This document shows positions 1-8,962 of a DNA stretch of 61,029 bases, piece after piece. Position 1 is the stretch's first letter. Each line of letters starts with the position of its first letter. The position numbers were made by a program, and so were the translations under genes. The notes beneath the pieces were generated by a model. The model did no database searches and was not told the origin of the DNA. It worked only from the letters and a program-made list of their open reading frames with translations. The stretch is from Acidobacteriota bacterium (GTDB lineage Bacteria; Acidobacteriota; Terriglobia; UBA7540): positions 1 to 61,029 of the forward strand of contig CADDZJ010000014.1 of the NCBI GenBank assembly GCA_902812415.1, written 5' to 3'.

Positions 1-1681
1 GATCGAGCGCTGCCTGAAGCTCGCGTGCCAACTGCTCGGCCTCGTCCAAGCGGCCTGCTGCCAGGCACCGGGTCTTGAGCGCCGTAATTGACCCAATCGA
101 ATTGCCCATGGCTTCGAGCGCCACCGCCGGCAGCGAAAACCACGGGCTTTTCTTCTTGGGTAGCTTCTGCTTCGTGTTCGTGAACCGCTCCTGATACTTG
201 AAGCGGTCTTCGACAAAGCGCGGGAAGCGCTCCGATTCGACTGCACAAATCGTGTCGAAATCGTAATCGCCCCCATTGCGTTTGGCGGTTTCAGAATGGA
301 GCGCGAGCGTGCCCTCTAGGCGCAGTTGCTTCATCACGATCTTCTCCATGATGTCGCTCTCACCCATCGGGTAGCCCTTCTGCCGGAGACGGCTAATCAG
401 GAGATCTGCCATTTCACCCGTCAGTCTGTTGTGAAGCGGCAGCAAGTCCTCTTTCGTGCGGATGGGATACCGCACGATGAGGACCTTCTCCGAGCTCAGC
501 CGGCTGTAAGCCCAGTTTTGCGGCATCCAGTCAGCCGAGTAATAGATTTCACCGTCGTGTGCGACCAGGAACCCGTCATCCGCCAGCGCGAAGGCCGGGA
601 ATGACAGAGCTCCTGCCGTTGACGCCTTAAAGGCCCACTCCGCCAGGCGCCGCTGAAGCTGATCCCTTACCCACGGGAAAAAGATCATGCTCCCGCTGCC
701 ATCGGCCTTGAGCACGGCTTCAAGCGTCGTGTTCTCAACCGAGGTGTAGCCGTCGAGATGGGCGATGCCATCGTCAATGTCCCGCTGCGCTTCCGTAGAC
801 CCGAGAACATTCAGCAGCGCCTCGAAGTCGTTGGACTCGACTGCCGCTTTCAGTTTCTGGACCTCAGACAGCGCGCACGGTTTGATTTCACGTTCAAGTG
901 AGTCCGCTGGTGCGTGTTCGAGCAGGGTATAACTTGACCCGAACTCCAACTCCCGCGACACTTCGCGGATGCCGAGCACCACGTGACCGTAGAAGACGCG
1001 GGCATCGTGACGCAGCCAGCGCACCAGGCGCGATGGACCTTTGTATTCCGGCTTAACAGACGAGGCGGGAAGAATAATGTCGGCTTCGAGAAGCTCGGCC
1101 GCATCATCTTCCATCACCTTGAAGCTTCCTTTCGCCTGGGTCTTGCCGAAGGCGAGACGGAATTGGTAAAAACGGCCGCCGGGAAGATTCAGCCGGTCAA
1201 ACAGCGATCGCTTAATCCACCCCCGGCAGTCATTCGTCCCAAGTTCCAGGTCCTCCACCACCATCACCCGGCACTCGGGAACTTCGATCAACGACTTGCA
1301 CGGTCCCACGAGGATGCCGAAATAGACGATGGCCGCCTCAGCCGTGTTCTGGAAGCGCTCTGCGATGGCTCTTTCATATTTCTGCTCCACCGCATAGAAC
1401 TTGCCTTCCTTGGCTGAGCTCGACGCTCCAGCGAGAGCATACCGCACCCCGTTCCACTCAAGACGCGCCAGCGACTGAACGATCTGTGCCTTCTGGTAGT
1501 CGCTGTGCATCTCGGTTGGGAGATCCACGGTCGCCACCCGAATCCCCGGATAGAGGGCTTCGAGCAGCGTGTTCGAGAGCGTCGCATCGCGGCGCAGGTC
1601 CATCACTTTTTCCTTGACCTTGCCCGTCCGGTCCATCTCCAACTGAACCACGGGCAATACGTTCTTCTTTTCTTCTCTCAT
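1..1681 (-). CDS. RNA-dependent RNA polymerase-like (double-psi beta-barrel) protein, 3' end cut by window
   Basis: The frame runs open from an ATG at 1681 to the window edge (560 codons, no stop). An AGGAG ribosome site lies about 8 bases upstream. The C-terminal part follows the block order of cellular RdRPs of the QDE-1/Rdp1 type. Residues around 395-405 read KVLIVRYPI, like the family's KVLVxRNP block. Residues 470-476 read GGDYDFD, matching the catalytic GGDxDGD motif with all three Asp kept (D472, D474, D476) but Gly changed to Phe. The visible end, LARELQAALD, resembles the helix before the AVDxxK motif. The reading rests on these motifs and their order, without any search. It would act as an RNA- or DNA-templated polymerase, or be a derived inactive relative. 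It is the last visible gene of the leftward T4SS unit. Alternative: another two-barrel polymerase such as a YonO-type RNA polymerase. Confidence 0.65.
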   Translation of the reverse strand, partial: MREEKKNVLPVVQLEMDRTGKVKEKVMDLRRDATLSNTLLEALYPGIRVATVDLPTEMHSDYQKAQIVQSLARLEWNGVRYALAGASSSAKEGKFYAVEQKYERAIAERFQNTAEAAIVYFGILVGPCKSLIEVPECRVMVVEDLELGTNDCRGWIKRSLFDRLNLPGGRFYQFRLAFGKTQAKGSFKVMEDDAAELLEADIILPASSVKPEYKGPSRLVRWLRHDARVFYGHVVLGIREVSRELEFGSSYTLLEHAPADSLEREIKPCALSEVQKLKAAVESNDFEALLNVLGSTEAQRDIDDGIAHLDGYTSVENTTLEAVLKADGSGSMIFFPWVRDQLQRRLAEWAFKASTAGALSFPAFALADDGFLVAHDGEIYYSADWMPQNWAYSRLSSEKVLIVRYPIRTKEDLLPLHNRLTGEMADLLISRLRQKGYPMGESDIMEKIVMKQLRLEGTLALHSETAKRNGGDYDFDTICAVESERFPRFVEDRFKYQERFTNTKQKLPKKKSPWFSLPAVALEAMGNSIGSITALKTRCLAAGRLDEAEQLARELQAALD

Positions 1682-1816
1682 GGCCTCTTCTCCTGTTCTC
1701 GTGATTTACGGCACGGGACAGGGGAGAGGCCCTTGGGTCTCTTCGCTCATCCCGTGCCGAAAAAGGTTCGTTTCTCGGCCGGGTCAAGCGAACGACCTGG
1801 CCATGTTCAGTTGTCG

Positions 1817-1999
1817 TCAGACGCTATGCACTTTGGGTCGTGCAATCCTCCGTGCAATGGCGGTGATAATCCTCACCACCAGTTCCATCGCGAGCGTAAA
1901 CAGCGCGCCCGCAATCAGGTATTCGAGTTTCTCCTGGTCCACCAGCGATCCCACCCAGAGTGAGATCGAGGTGATGGCGACCACGGCCACCCGATTCAT
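1817..1999 (-). CDS. Small membrane protein, 60 residues
   Basis: Start chosen at ATG 1999 because a strong AAAGGAGG ribosome site lies 5-6 bases upstream; a longer frame to 2119 has no such site. The protein begins MNRVAVVAITSISLWVGS and has two hydrophobic stretches (about residues 3-17 and 27-45), then a basic tail ARRIARPK. It lies between VirB8 and the RdRP-like gene in the leftward T4SS unit and could be an accessory membrane subunit. I do not recognise the family. Confidence 0.6.
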   Translation of the reverse strand: MNRVAVVAITSISLWVGSLVDQEKLEYLIAGALFTLAMELVVRIITAIARRIARPKVHSV

Positions 2000-2169
2000 T
2001 GGCTCCTCCTTTCCGGTGATGGCCCGGAAAAGGCGAAGCCCTGACGAGCGGCTTCCCGTTCCCGGACCGGAGAGATACATTCCAGCTCGGGACTTGCCCG
2101 AAGCCGCGCTATAACTCATCCACAGTTAAGAGCCTGCGGAACGCTTCATCATTTTTATGAAGCCTGAAA

Positions 2170-2232
2170 GGCAGTGATGAGTGGCGAGCAAGACACTTGG
2201 CTCATCCCTCTTTGCTCATCACTCGTCACTTG
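2170..2232. repeat. Interspersed repeat with dyad symmetry and a GTCACTT tandem
   Basis: The segment starts GGCAGTGATGAGTGGCGAGCA and ends with TTTGCTCATCACTCGTCA, so GATGAGT..GAGCA can pair with TGCTCATCACTC. It then runs into three GTCACTTGTCACTT-like units. A chromosomal gap at 42297-42374 carries the same two ends, so this looks like a genome-wide repeat that has entered the ICE. Confidence 0.6.
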
Positions 2233-2550
2233 TCACTTGTCACTTGCCACTGTTTTTCGTACTGCCTCCTTTCGGATCGTTGGCGCCTTGCCCGCCAGGT
2301 CGGGCACCGCGCGATATTCGCTCACTGTGTAGAAACTCATTCCCGTCTTGAGCGATTCGATTAGAGCTTCGTTCTCGTTTGCAACTTCCCGTGCCAGCGA
2401 AGGATTTCCGCCTTGGGCATCTTTGCTCGCGAGAAAATAACGCACCGCCGCCTCGGGCTGCGGCGCGCTCGTTTCAGGCCGTCTTCGCGCTGGCCGCTGG
2501 GCTGCAACAGCCGCGCCCTTTGGTTCCATGACCACTGCTTCTTGAGCCAT
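2233..2550 (-). CDS. Hypothetical T4SS-operon protein, 105 residues
   Basis: ATG at 2550 is preceded by AAAGGAGTAACG, a good ribosome site. The N-terminal third is Ala/Pro/Arg-rich and probably disordered (AAQRPARRRPETSAPQPEAA). A more structured part follows, with VRYFLASKDAQ and SFYTVSEYRAVPDL. There is no signal peptide or membrane segment, so the product is likely cytoplasmic. It is encoded directly downstream of VirB8 on the same strand. No family is recognised. Confidence 0.6.
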   Translation of the reverse strand: MAQEAVVMEPKGAAVAAQRPARRRPETSAPQPEAAVRYFLASKDAQGGNPSLAREVANENEALIESLKTGMSFYTVSEYRAVPDLAGKAPTIRKEAVRKTVASDK

Positions 2551-2690
2551 CGTTACTCCTTTCCGCGGCTCGCCCGGCAGTAAAGGGATTCTCGCCTCTG
2601 CGCCAGAAACTATCTGGGCCAGGCGAGCCGCTGAAATTGAATTCGCCAGGCTGCCCCTGGCGGGCTTCGCCGCACTATCGCGGCAGGAAC

Positions 2691-3440
2691 TCAGTTCTCT
2701 CCGTTCCCTTCGAGCGCGCTCTGCTGGTCGAGGCTCGTGTCCCGCTGACCCACCATTTCCTGCGAATTGAACTCGGCAACCAGCAGCCCGCTCGGGTTCA
2801 AATCGCTTCTCTTCGTCTCAACCAGCCTCACCGTGTACTGCCCTACAATCCGGTCTGTTGTCTCGGTCCCTTTCTCGACATGATGTACCTCGTTCACGCC
2901 GAAGACGGTGTACGTCCACGGCGTGTTCTTGGCGTGCTCGATAGACCGAATCCGAAAATCCGAGATGATGTGCTCAGCCTCGATTTTCCCGACAATGTCT
3001 TTCTCGCGCAGCGTATTGAGCGTGTAGGCACGGAGGTTCTCCGTCATCATATTCAAGGCGTCTGAGAAGTTCTGGTCGACTGAGTCCGGCGTGTAGATCA
3101 AATAAGAGCTCAGGAAGCGCCTGACCAGCGCCTTGCCTTCAAGGTCGGTGGGAGCGGCAGCTCTCAAATCATCAGCGGAAAACTCCAGCGGGAAGCTTGA
3201 CGGTCGCATCCGCGCGCCGCCTACAACACTTGCGTTCCCATCCTTGTCCACCCGAATGACCGTGGGAGGCTGAATCCGGACATAAACCGCGAAGCCAAAC
3301 GAGCCGAGCGCAATGACGCCGAAGATAATCGTCGCGAGCCACGCCCGGTTCGCATAAGCGCGCAGCAGCCCGTCGTGTTCGTAGTATTTGGTGTAGGCAA
3401 GCATTTCGGGCTTGGACGAACTTATTTCACGATTCTTCAT
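2691..3440 (-). CDS. virB8: VirB8/TrbF-like inner-membrane T4SS component
   Basis: 249 residues: a short cytoplasmic N-terminus with AYTKYYEHDGLLRAYANRAW, one membrane helix at about 33-52 (LATIIFGVIALGSFGFAVYV), then a periplasmic domain. In the family this domain has a nuclear-transport-factor-2-like fold and bridges the inner-membrane complex to VirB9/VirB10. The segment SDALNMMTENLRAYTLNTLREKD and the late GQYTVRLVETKR are typical. The start overlaps the upstream VirB6 gene by 14 bases, and GAAGGAA precedes the ATG. Family identity rests on topology, size and operon position. Confidence 0.8.
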   Translation of the reverse strand: MKNREISSSKPEMLAYTKYYEHDGLLRAYANRAWLATIIFGVIALGSFGFAVYVRIQPPTVIRVDKDGNASVVGGARMRPSSFPLEFSADDLRAAAPTDLEGKALVRRFLSSYLIYTPDSVDQNFSDALNMMTENLRAYTLNTLREKDIVGKIEAEHIISDFRIRSIEHAKNTPWTYTVFGVNEVHHVEKGTETTDRIVGQYTVRLVETKRSDLNPSGLLVAEFNSQEMVGQRDTSLDQQSALEGNGEN

Positions 3441-4650
3441 TTCCTTCGCTCCCTGTGGGCTTGCCGCTGCTGCCCGCTAAGCGGTTGTAGGCGGCCCGAG
3501 CTGCATAGCCGCCGTACCAACTCGCCGCATGGGTCAAGCTGAAGCTCGGCTTGTGGCCGGGCATGTTGTATCCGGGTGTCCACGGCGTCGGCATACCGCC
3601 GCTTCGGCCAATTCCCGATGGGATTGCGGGCGGCCTCGGCGGGGGTGTCGAAGAAGAACTCTGAGAAGCGTCCACGCTCCGGCCGACCTCACCTTGCCCT
3701 CCACCGCCCTGGTTGCCTCCACCTCCAGCAGTGCCGCCGGCCGACTGAGCTCCATACGCCCACCCGCCCCCGCTTCCCATCAGGGCCGCTCCGCCCATGC
3801 TCACGGCAGCAGTCGCAGCCGTCAGCGCCGCTCCCGCAACTGTCAGAAGCGTCGCTCCCACCTCGCCCCGCACAATGCGGCTGGCAATGTAAGGGATCAG
3901 CGCAATCACGATGGCGTAAAGCAGGCTAGCAATACCCAAGATCACCATGGGGTTCGTAACCGACAGGTTCAGATACCAGGCGTTGCTCAACACCGTGTTG
4001 ACGTCGTTGAGATGGAGGACGTAGATCAGCTCAGAGATGATAGCGTAGATCAGCCCCCAGGCGTTGAAGATCATGAGATTGATGAGGTACGTGCGGCTGA
4101 TCTGACCAATCCCGGTCGCGGGCATCAGCGAGAGCACGAATGGACCGCAGACATAGAGGATCGCGCCGTAGACTGTATAGAAGAGGCAGAACAAGAGATA
4201 TGCAATCCGATAAAATAGAAAAGCTAGAACGAGAAGAATTGATCCAACAATTCCGGCTGCGGCGTTCTGACCTAAGTGCCAAATGACCGAGAGCACACCG
4301 CTAAATCCTTGGGCGTTGTTGTGGCAATAGCTCCAGATCTGCTGGCTCCACGAATGGAATACGTCGATGATCCCAGGCCCGCTGCTGACGATGTGATTTG
4401 CCACACCGTTGAACATGTCGTTCACGTCCTGGAATGCCGTCGCATAGTTCACCAGGACCAATCCAAGAATCAGGTACTTGATGGCTGCGGTTCCGAGGAT
4501 CCTGACGTCGCCGCCAGCAGCGTATGCGGTGTAGACCGAATAGAGCAGGCTCACGAGCAGCACGACCTCGGCGATCTTGATAATTCCGGGCATCAGGTTC
4601 GAGCCGTTCAGCCCTGCAAGCGCGCCGTTAAATAAAGTCTGGTAGTACAT
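3427..4650 (-). CDS. virB6: VirB6/TrbL-like polytopic T4SS channel protein
   Basis: About 407 residues. At least six hydrophobic segments lie in the first 290 residues (for example IIKIAEVVLLVSLLYSVYTA, GSILLVLAFLFYRIAYLLF, VILGIASLLYAIVIALIPYI). A Gly/Ser/Pro-rich tail of about 110 residues follows, beginning at GSGGGWAYGAQ. This is the TrbL/VirB6 layout, an inner-membrane protein that takes substrate DNA across the membrane. Start set at ATG 4650 with GAGAGGACG upstream; a GTG at 4668 overlapping the previous stop is possible but has a weaker ribosome site. It is translationally linked to VirB8 downstream. Confidence 0.8.
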   Translation of the reverse strand: MYYQTLFNGALAGLNGSNLMPGIIKIAEVVLLVSLLYSVYTAYAAGGDVRILGTAAIKYLILGLVLVNYATAFQDVNDMFNGVANHIVSSGPGIIDVFHSWSQQIWSYCHNNAQGFSGVLSVIWHLGQNAAAGIVGSILLVLAFLFYRIAYLLFCLFYTVYGAILYVCGPFVLSLMPATGIGQISRTYLINLMIFNAWGLIYAIISELIYVLHLNDVNTVLSNAWYLNLSVTNPMVILGIASLLYAIVIALIPYIASRIVRGEVGATLLTVAGAALTAATAAVSMGGAALMGSGGGWAYGAQSAGGTAGGGGNQGGGGQGEVGRSVDASQSSSSTPPPRPPAIPSGIGRSGGMPTPWTPGYNMPGHKPSFSLTHAASWYGGYAARAAYNRLAGSSGKPTGSEGNEES

Positions 4651-4664
4651 CGTCCTCTCACCTT

Positions 4665-5480
4665 TCACTTCAAAAGATTCTGAAGCTTTTGCAGCATTGA
4701 GCTGGACGCCGAGGCGCCGAGTTTCATGGCAACGCCTTGGTTCGCCAAGCTCACGCCCCGCACCCGCATGAGGTCCGCGGTGGCCGATTGCGTGTAGGCA
4801 TTAGCCCTAAGGAGCCACGCGTCCGCTTCCGCCTCAATGATCGGCGCGCTGCCCGGCGCGGCGGTCTGGATTGCCTGGTTCAACCGCTGGGCAGCCTGGA
4901 GTTCCAAATTCGCCAGATTGTCGATCTCAATCGCCCGCTTCATGGCGTCCTGGGCCACGGCATCGCCCATGTCCACCATGTTCTGGACCTGTGGGGAGGC
5001 TTGCGTTGCTGGCGGGACCGCACCGTAAACATTGCTGTAGGCTGCGCCGGTGCTCGCGATGTTGCCCGCATTCGCCGAAAGCAGCTTTTGCTCAAGTTGC
5101 TGAGCCGCGGGTAACGTGGCGCTTGCCACCGGCTGGCTGGTCAGCGTTTGGATTTGGCGGTACGTTCCGCCCATGCTCGCCACCGTGCCCCGCGCCTGGT
5201 TGATGAGGTTCACCGGGGCAACCACTGTACGCTCGAAGTTCGAAATCGCCTGGTCGATGCCAAGGATGTTGTTCAGGCCGCCGCCCACCACATTGGTCAG
5301 CGTCTTTGAAATCGTCGAGAGACCCGCCGTGATGATCGCGCAACAGGGATCGAGGAACTGGCTCCGCACAGGCTGCGGCCACAGCAGCACGAGCATTAAC
5401 GCGAAGCTCATCGCCCGCAGCTTGTGTCCCTTCATCCATGACACCATCTGCTTTATTCCTCGAAGAATCTGTTGCCGCAT
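4665..5480 (-). CDS. VirB5/TrbJ-like periplasmic T4SS protein, paralogue B
   Basis: Start placed at ATG 5480, where GGAGGCCGC precedes it; a TTG at 5501 is weaker. About 271 residues with an N-terminal signal sequence (basic stretch, then AMSFALMLVLLWPQPVRSQ). The mature part is helical with little charge bias, as in TrbJ/VirB5 minor pilins. It shares the order SATLPAAQQLEQ, YSNVYGAVPP, QDAMKRA and APGSAPI with the neighbouring gene at 5498-6310, so the two arose by tandem duplication. It starts 17 bases after its paralogue ends. Confidence 0.7.
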   Translation of the reverse strand: MRQQILRGIKQMVSWMKGHKLRAMSFALMLVLLWPQPVRSQFLDPCCAIITAGLSTISKTLTNVVGGGLNNILGIDQAISNFERTVVAPVNLINQARGTVASMGGTYRQIQTLTSQPVASATLPAAQQLEQKLLSANAGNIASTGAAYSNVYGAVPPATQASPQVQNMVDMGDAVAQDAMKRAIEIDNLANLELQAAQRLNQAIQTAAPGSAPIIEAEADAWLLRANAYTQSATADLMRVRGVSLANQGVAMKLGASASSSMLQKLQNLLK

Positions 5481-5497
5481 GCGGCCTCCACTCCTCT

Positions 5498-6310
5498 TCA
5501 ATGCAGAATATTCATCAGCGCACCAGCGAGCCGCTGTGCGCTCGATGCTCCCTCCTTGTCGAGCGCCGTGCGATGCGCAAGAAGCGCTGCCTCCTGGCGT
5601 AGCTCCGCGGCGATCATTTTCTGCATGACCGCTTGCGACTCGATGGCCCCCACTACCGCCGTCGCCGTCAGAAAGGGCGCCGAGCCGGGTGCAGCCTCGC
5701 TGGCGTCATTCTCGATCTGATCTGCTACGCCCAAGCTCATCGTGTCCGCCTGATCCGACTCCTTGAGGGTCTTGAGCGTGTCTTCTGCCAGTGCGTCGTC
5801 CATGGCGGTCATGTTTTGGTCGTACGGGCTGGCCGACGGATTGCCCGGCACCGGACCGTATACGTTCAGGTAATTTGCCGTGAGCGCATTGAAGTCGCTC
5901 GTTTGCCCGTCCCGCGCGATCTGTTCAAGCGCCTGCGGTGCGGGCAGTGTCGCGCTCGCAAAATGCAGGCTGAAGATGTTGGCGAGCGAGGCCCTGTACT
6001 GGGCGACCATCTGAGTAGCGAGGCCCTGTGCCTGGTGGATGAGGTTGACCGGCCACATCACCTGCTGGTAGAAGGTGTTCATCGTGTTGCGCACGTTTTC
6101 AATCGAGCCGAGCCCGACGTGAATGACGCCGTTGATGACGTTCAGCACTCCCTGGATCGCGCCAACCAGGGTTCCTTGTGCCCGTGCGGGACGAGGAGCC
6201 AGGAGAGTCACACCCGTCATGCCGGCGACAAGCACCGCAATCACCTGCCGCCTCGTCTTTACCTTGACCATCCCGAACGAAAAGAGCGCAAACAATACTG
6301 CCGCTGCCAT
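5498..6310 (-). CDS. VirB5/TrbJ-like periplasmic T4SS protein, paralogue A
   Basis: 270 residues with a signal sequence (KTRRQVIAVLVAGMTGVTLLAPRPARAQ); cleavage is likely after ARAQ. The helical mature region contains PVNLIHQAQG, SATLPAPQALEQ, YLNVYGPVPG and APGSAPF, each with a counterpart in the downstream paralogue. VirB4 ends only six bases before this ATG. An internal Met at residue 14 would give a more normal signal peptide, so the exact start is open. Proteins of this type sit at the pilus tip or stabilise VirB2/VirB6. Confidence 0.7.
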   Translation of the reverse strand: MAAAVLFALFSFGMVKVKTRRQVIAVLVAGMTGVTLLAPRPARAQGTLVGAIQGVLNVINGVIHVGLGSIENVRNTMNTFYQQVMWPVNLIHQAQGLATQMVAQYRASLANIFSLHFASATLPAPQALEQIARDGQTSDFNALTANYLNVYGPVPGNPSASPYDQNMTAMDDALAEDTLKTLKESDQADTMSLGVADQIENDASEAAPGSAPFLTATAVVGAIESQAVMQKMIAAELRQEAALLAHRTALDKEGASSAQRLAGALMNILH

Positions 6311-6316
6311 ACGGAT

Positions 6317-8962
6317 TTACCTTCCTTTCTTCGCCCACGCTTCGTCGACATCGCCCGAAAGTTCTTCAGGCAGTTGCGGTGATTCCGCCAAACCCTGTGG
6401 GAATTTCGCTGCGAGCTCCCGGTAAAGCTCGATCTGAGGCCGACCTGCATGTGTTTTGAGATACCAATGCCGATACCGGCGCTCGCGCGGAAATGTCGTA
6501 CAGATCCAGTAGCTGATCGGTGTAGGCACGATGCGGATCGTCTGCGTGGTTTCGGTCTTTTCGCCGAGCACGACCAGGGCTTCCGCTCCTTGCCCCTTGC
6601 GGGGCGCTCCGAAGGCCTTGATCTCGGCAATGGCCGCCGAGTTCAGGAACAAGTGTTCAGCCAGCGCCGCGACCGACCCTTGTTGTTTGCCAATGATCTT
6701 GGTGCTCGCGTTCTTGAGAATCCCCGGCCCGTGCGGGTGCGGCTCCGTTTCGGTCCCAACGAAATCCTCAATCGCCTGGCTGATTCCCCAGACGCTCGAA
6801 TTCCGCTTGCGCGCCGTGCGAAAGAGCTGCACGACCTCCGGCGCAAGCGCCGGGGAGTCGAGCAGGAACCAGCATTCATCAAGCACAGTGATCGAAGGTT
6901 GGCCCGTCTTTCCTGCGGCGCGCTCCGAAACGGCGTTGGCAATGACCATGCTCATTGCCGTCTCAAGCCTTGGGTCGGGGCCAAGCTTCTCGACGTCAAA
7001 GAACAGCCAGTTGTTGTCGAGCCGCATGGTGGTCGGCGCATCGAAGAGCCTGGAGTAGATGCCCTTTTCGCCCGTCCACTGCCTGAGCTTGAGCGATGCC
7101 AGTCGTGCCTCATCCATCGCCCGCTCGTTGCGGTCTTCGTCCCGCCACTGGGCGAGTTCATCCCGCAGGTCGGCAAAGGTCGGAATCGGGTTCGACAGTT
7201 GCGCCGCTCGGCGCTTGTATGTCCTGCCGATAGCGTCCGTCAGCACGCTGTCAAGAAGCGAAGTGTCTGCGCCGGGCGTTTCGCCGAGCATGTGGCGCGC
7301 CAGGCTCTTGAGAAACGCCACTTTCTCCCGCGTGGGCTCGGCTTCGCCTTGAGGCAGGTCCCAGGGATTGAGCGTTTCGTTGCCTTCGAGATCGACCGTT
7401 ATGACGCGACCGCCCATCAGCTCAACCAGCGGCTGATACGAGTTCCCCCGTTCCAGGATTGACACCAGCGGGTTCGCCCGCCCCATCATCAATAAGAGCT
7501 CCTGCATGAGAACGGTCTTGCCGCTGCCCGTCCCGCCGATGATGAGCCCGTTCGCGTCGCTGAGGCTCGGGTCAAAAGGAGAAAACGGGACCAGCCGCCG
7601 GTAGGGCGTCTCAAACAGTGCGAGGGGTGAATTCGGCGTGCCTTGCCAGGGGACTTCGACCGGCAGGAGGTCCGCGGCATGGAGCGTCAGTGCGTCGTGC
7701 TCGCGGTAATTCTCGTGATCCGCCATGGCGGGCAGCCCTGAGAAAAACAGCCGTTTCTTGGCGGCGTCCTCGAAGATGCCGCGGGCACCATTCATCCGGG
7801 CCATGGCATGGAGGACCCGCTGGCGCCGGTCGGCCAGCACTCGCTCGGCTTCTTCAAGCTCACGCCGGTTACGCGCCGGCCGCGACGTTCGCACACTCAC
7901 AATCAGGCTTACCGAGCAGGCTCGCAGTGAGCTCGAAATCAGGTCGTTGAGCACCTGCATCAGCTCGCCTTGCGCTACCCGCGCATCCATGTCGAGCCGG
8001 AAACCACCGTGAATATCCCGTTGCGCCGCCGTCATCTTCCGCAACTGCTTCTTGAAACGTTTGACGGCCTCTGCGTGATCGGGAAGAGATACTTCCACGT
8101 TCACCACCAGCGGGAAATCCATGACCATAAGTTCCCGCAGGACGCCCTGGAATGTTGCGTCCGGAAGGTCCTTGAGCGTCACCCATGAATAAAGGAGCCC
8201 GCCGATCTTGACGTAATCGTCGGTCTCGTCCTCGATGTTCACGTTGGCCATCTGGCTGCGGGCGCTTTCGGGGAAGAGTGACAGCGCCGGTTCGCGGTAG
8301 GAGTGCCGGTCTTCGACCAATGGATTCAGCGCCCGCTTTACTTCGAGGAAAATGTCGTTGTGCGTCATCCGGCGGGCTTTCATCCCGGTAGCATGAAGGG
8401 TGGCTTCGACGCCCGCCATCAGGCTTTCAAACTCGGCCAGCAACTCTTCGTGCTCCTGCCGGCTCCGCTCGATGCACTTCTTTGCAGACAGACTGTAGCT
8501 CATCCTTTGGGTCCAGTCGGAATCCCGCTGCTGGTGGTGGACCCTAGGATCCCAGATGAAGTAGGCGTGGAGGATGTGCCGCAGATAGAACCCCGTTTTG
8601 TCCCTAGCCCGCCAGGCCTCGATTCGCTCGCGGTCAAGTGCCTGAAGAACCGGGCTCTCATTGCGGTTCTCCGCCTTGTAGCGTTCGATCAGATCGTCTG
8701 CGCCTTCCGCGATCTCGAAGCGCACCTGCATCCGCATCGAACGCTCTGGCAAGGACCGCACCAGCGCCTCCAGTTGCCCCTTCGTCCGGTTTCGCTGCTC
8801 GTCGCTTGCGTAGTAGGAGTTGAGCCCTGAGAGTTCGTATCCGGCGACGAATGACCCATCAAGCTGGATCGCGACGTTGTCCATCAAGTCCCGGATTCTG
8901 AGCTGCTCGCACAGCGCCGGGGCTTTCAGAGATTGGCGATATTGTTCAGCCGTGACCGGCAT
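6317..8962 (-). CDS. virB4: VirB4/TrbE-family conjugation ATPase
   Basis: 881 residues from ATG 8962, which overlaps the VirB3 stop as TAATG and has GGAGGAGTCGTA upstream. Walker A GGTGSGKT is at 476-483 and Walker B VLDECW, with D695-E696, follows. The C-terminal HerA/FtsK-type domain also carries the family segments TARKRNSSVWGISQ and FGAPRKGQ. The N-terminal 400 residues fit the CagE/TrbE/VirB domain. The protein powers substrate transfer and pilus assembly at the inner-membrane face. Length and motif order are normal, so it is likely functional. This is the firmest anchor of the T4SS call. Confidence 0.95.
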   Translation of the reverse strand: MPVTAEQYRQSLKAPALCEQLRIRDLMDNVAIQLDGSFVAGYELSGLNSYYASDEQRNRTKGQLEALVRSLPERSMRMQVRFEIAEGADDLIERYKAENRNESPVLQALDRERIEAWRARDKTGFYLRHILHAYFIWDPRVHHQQRDSDWTQRMSYSLSAKKCIERSRQEHEELLAEFESLMAGVEATLHATGMKARRMTHNDIFLEVKRALNPLVEDRHSYREPALSLFPESARSQMANVNIEDETDDYVKIGGLLYSWVTLKDLPDATFQGVLRELMVMDFPLVVNVEVSLPDHAEAVKRFKKQLRKMTAAQRDIHGGFRLDMDARVAQGELMQVLNDLISSSLRACSVSLIVSVRTSRPARNRRELEEAERVLADRRQRVLHAMARMNGARGIFEDAAKKRLFFSGLPAMADHENYREHDALTLHAADLLPVEVPWQGTPNSPLALFETPYRRLVPFSPFDPSLSDANGLIIGGTGSGKTVLMQELLLMMGRANPLVSILERGNSYQPLVELMGGRVITVDLEGNETLNPWDLPQGEAEPTREKVAFLKSLARHMLGETPGADTSLLDSVLTDAIGRTYKRRAAQLSNPIPTFADLRDELAQWRDEDRNERAMDEARLASLKLRQWTGEKGIYSRLFDAPTTMRLDNNWLFFDVEKLGPDPRLETAMSMVIANAVSERAAGKTGQPSITVLDECWFLLDSPALAPEVVQLFRTARKRNSSVWGISQAIEDFVGTETEPHPHGPGILKNASTKIIGKQQGSVAALAEHLFLNSAAIAEIKAFGAPRKGQGAEALVVLGEKTETTQTIRIVPTPISYWICTTFPRERRYRHWYLKTHAGRPQIELYRELAAKFPQGLAESPQLPEELSGDVDEAWAKKGR

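Noticed and set aside
2224-2247. GTCACTT tandem taken as a possible CRISPR array
   Set aside because: Units are seven bases long with no spacers; no cas gene anywhere in the window.
5633-6382. Plus-strand frame of 249 codons
   Set aside because: Opposite the VirB5/TrbJ paralogue that has a signal peptide and clear homology to its neighbour.
6449-7462. Plus-strand frame of 337 codons
   Set aside because: Entirely opposite the well-supported VirB4 gene with Walker motifs.
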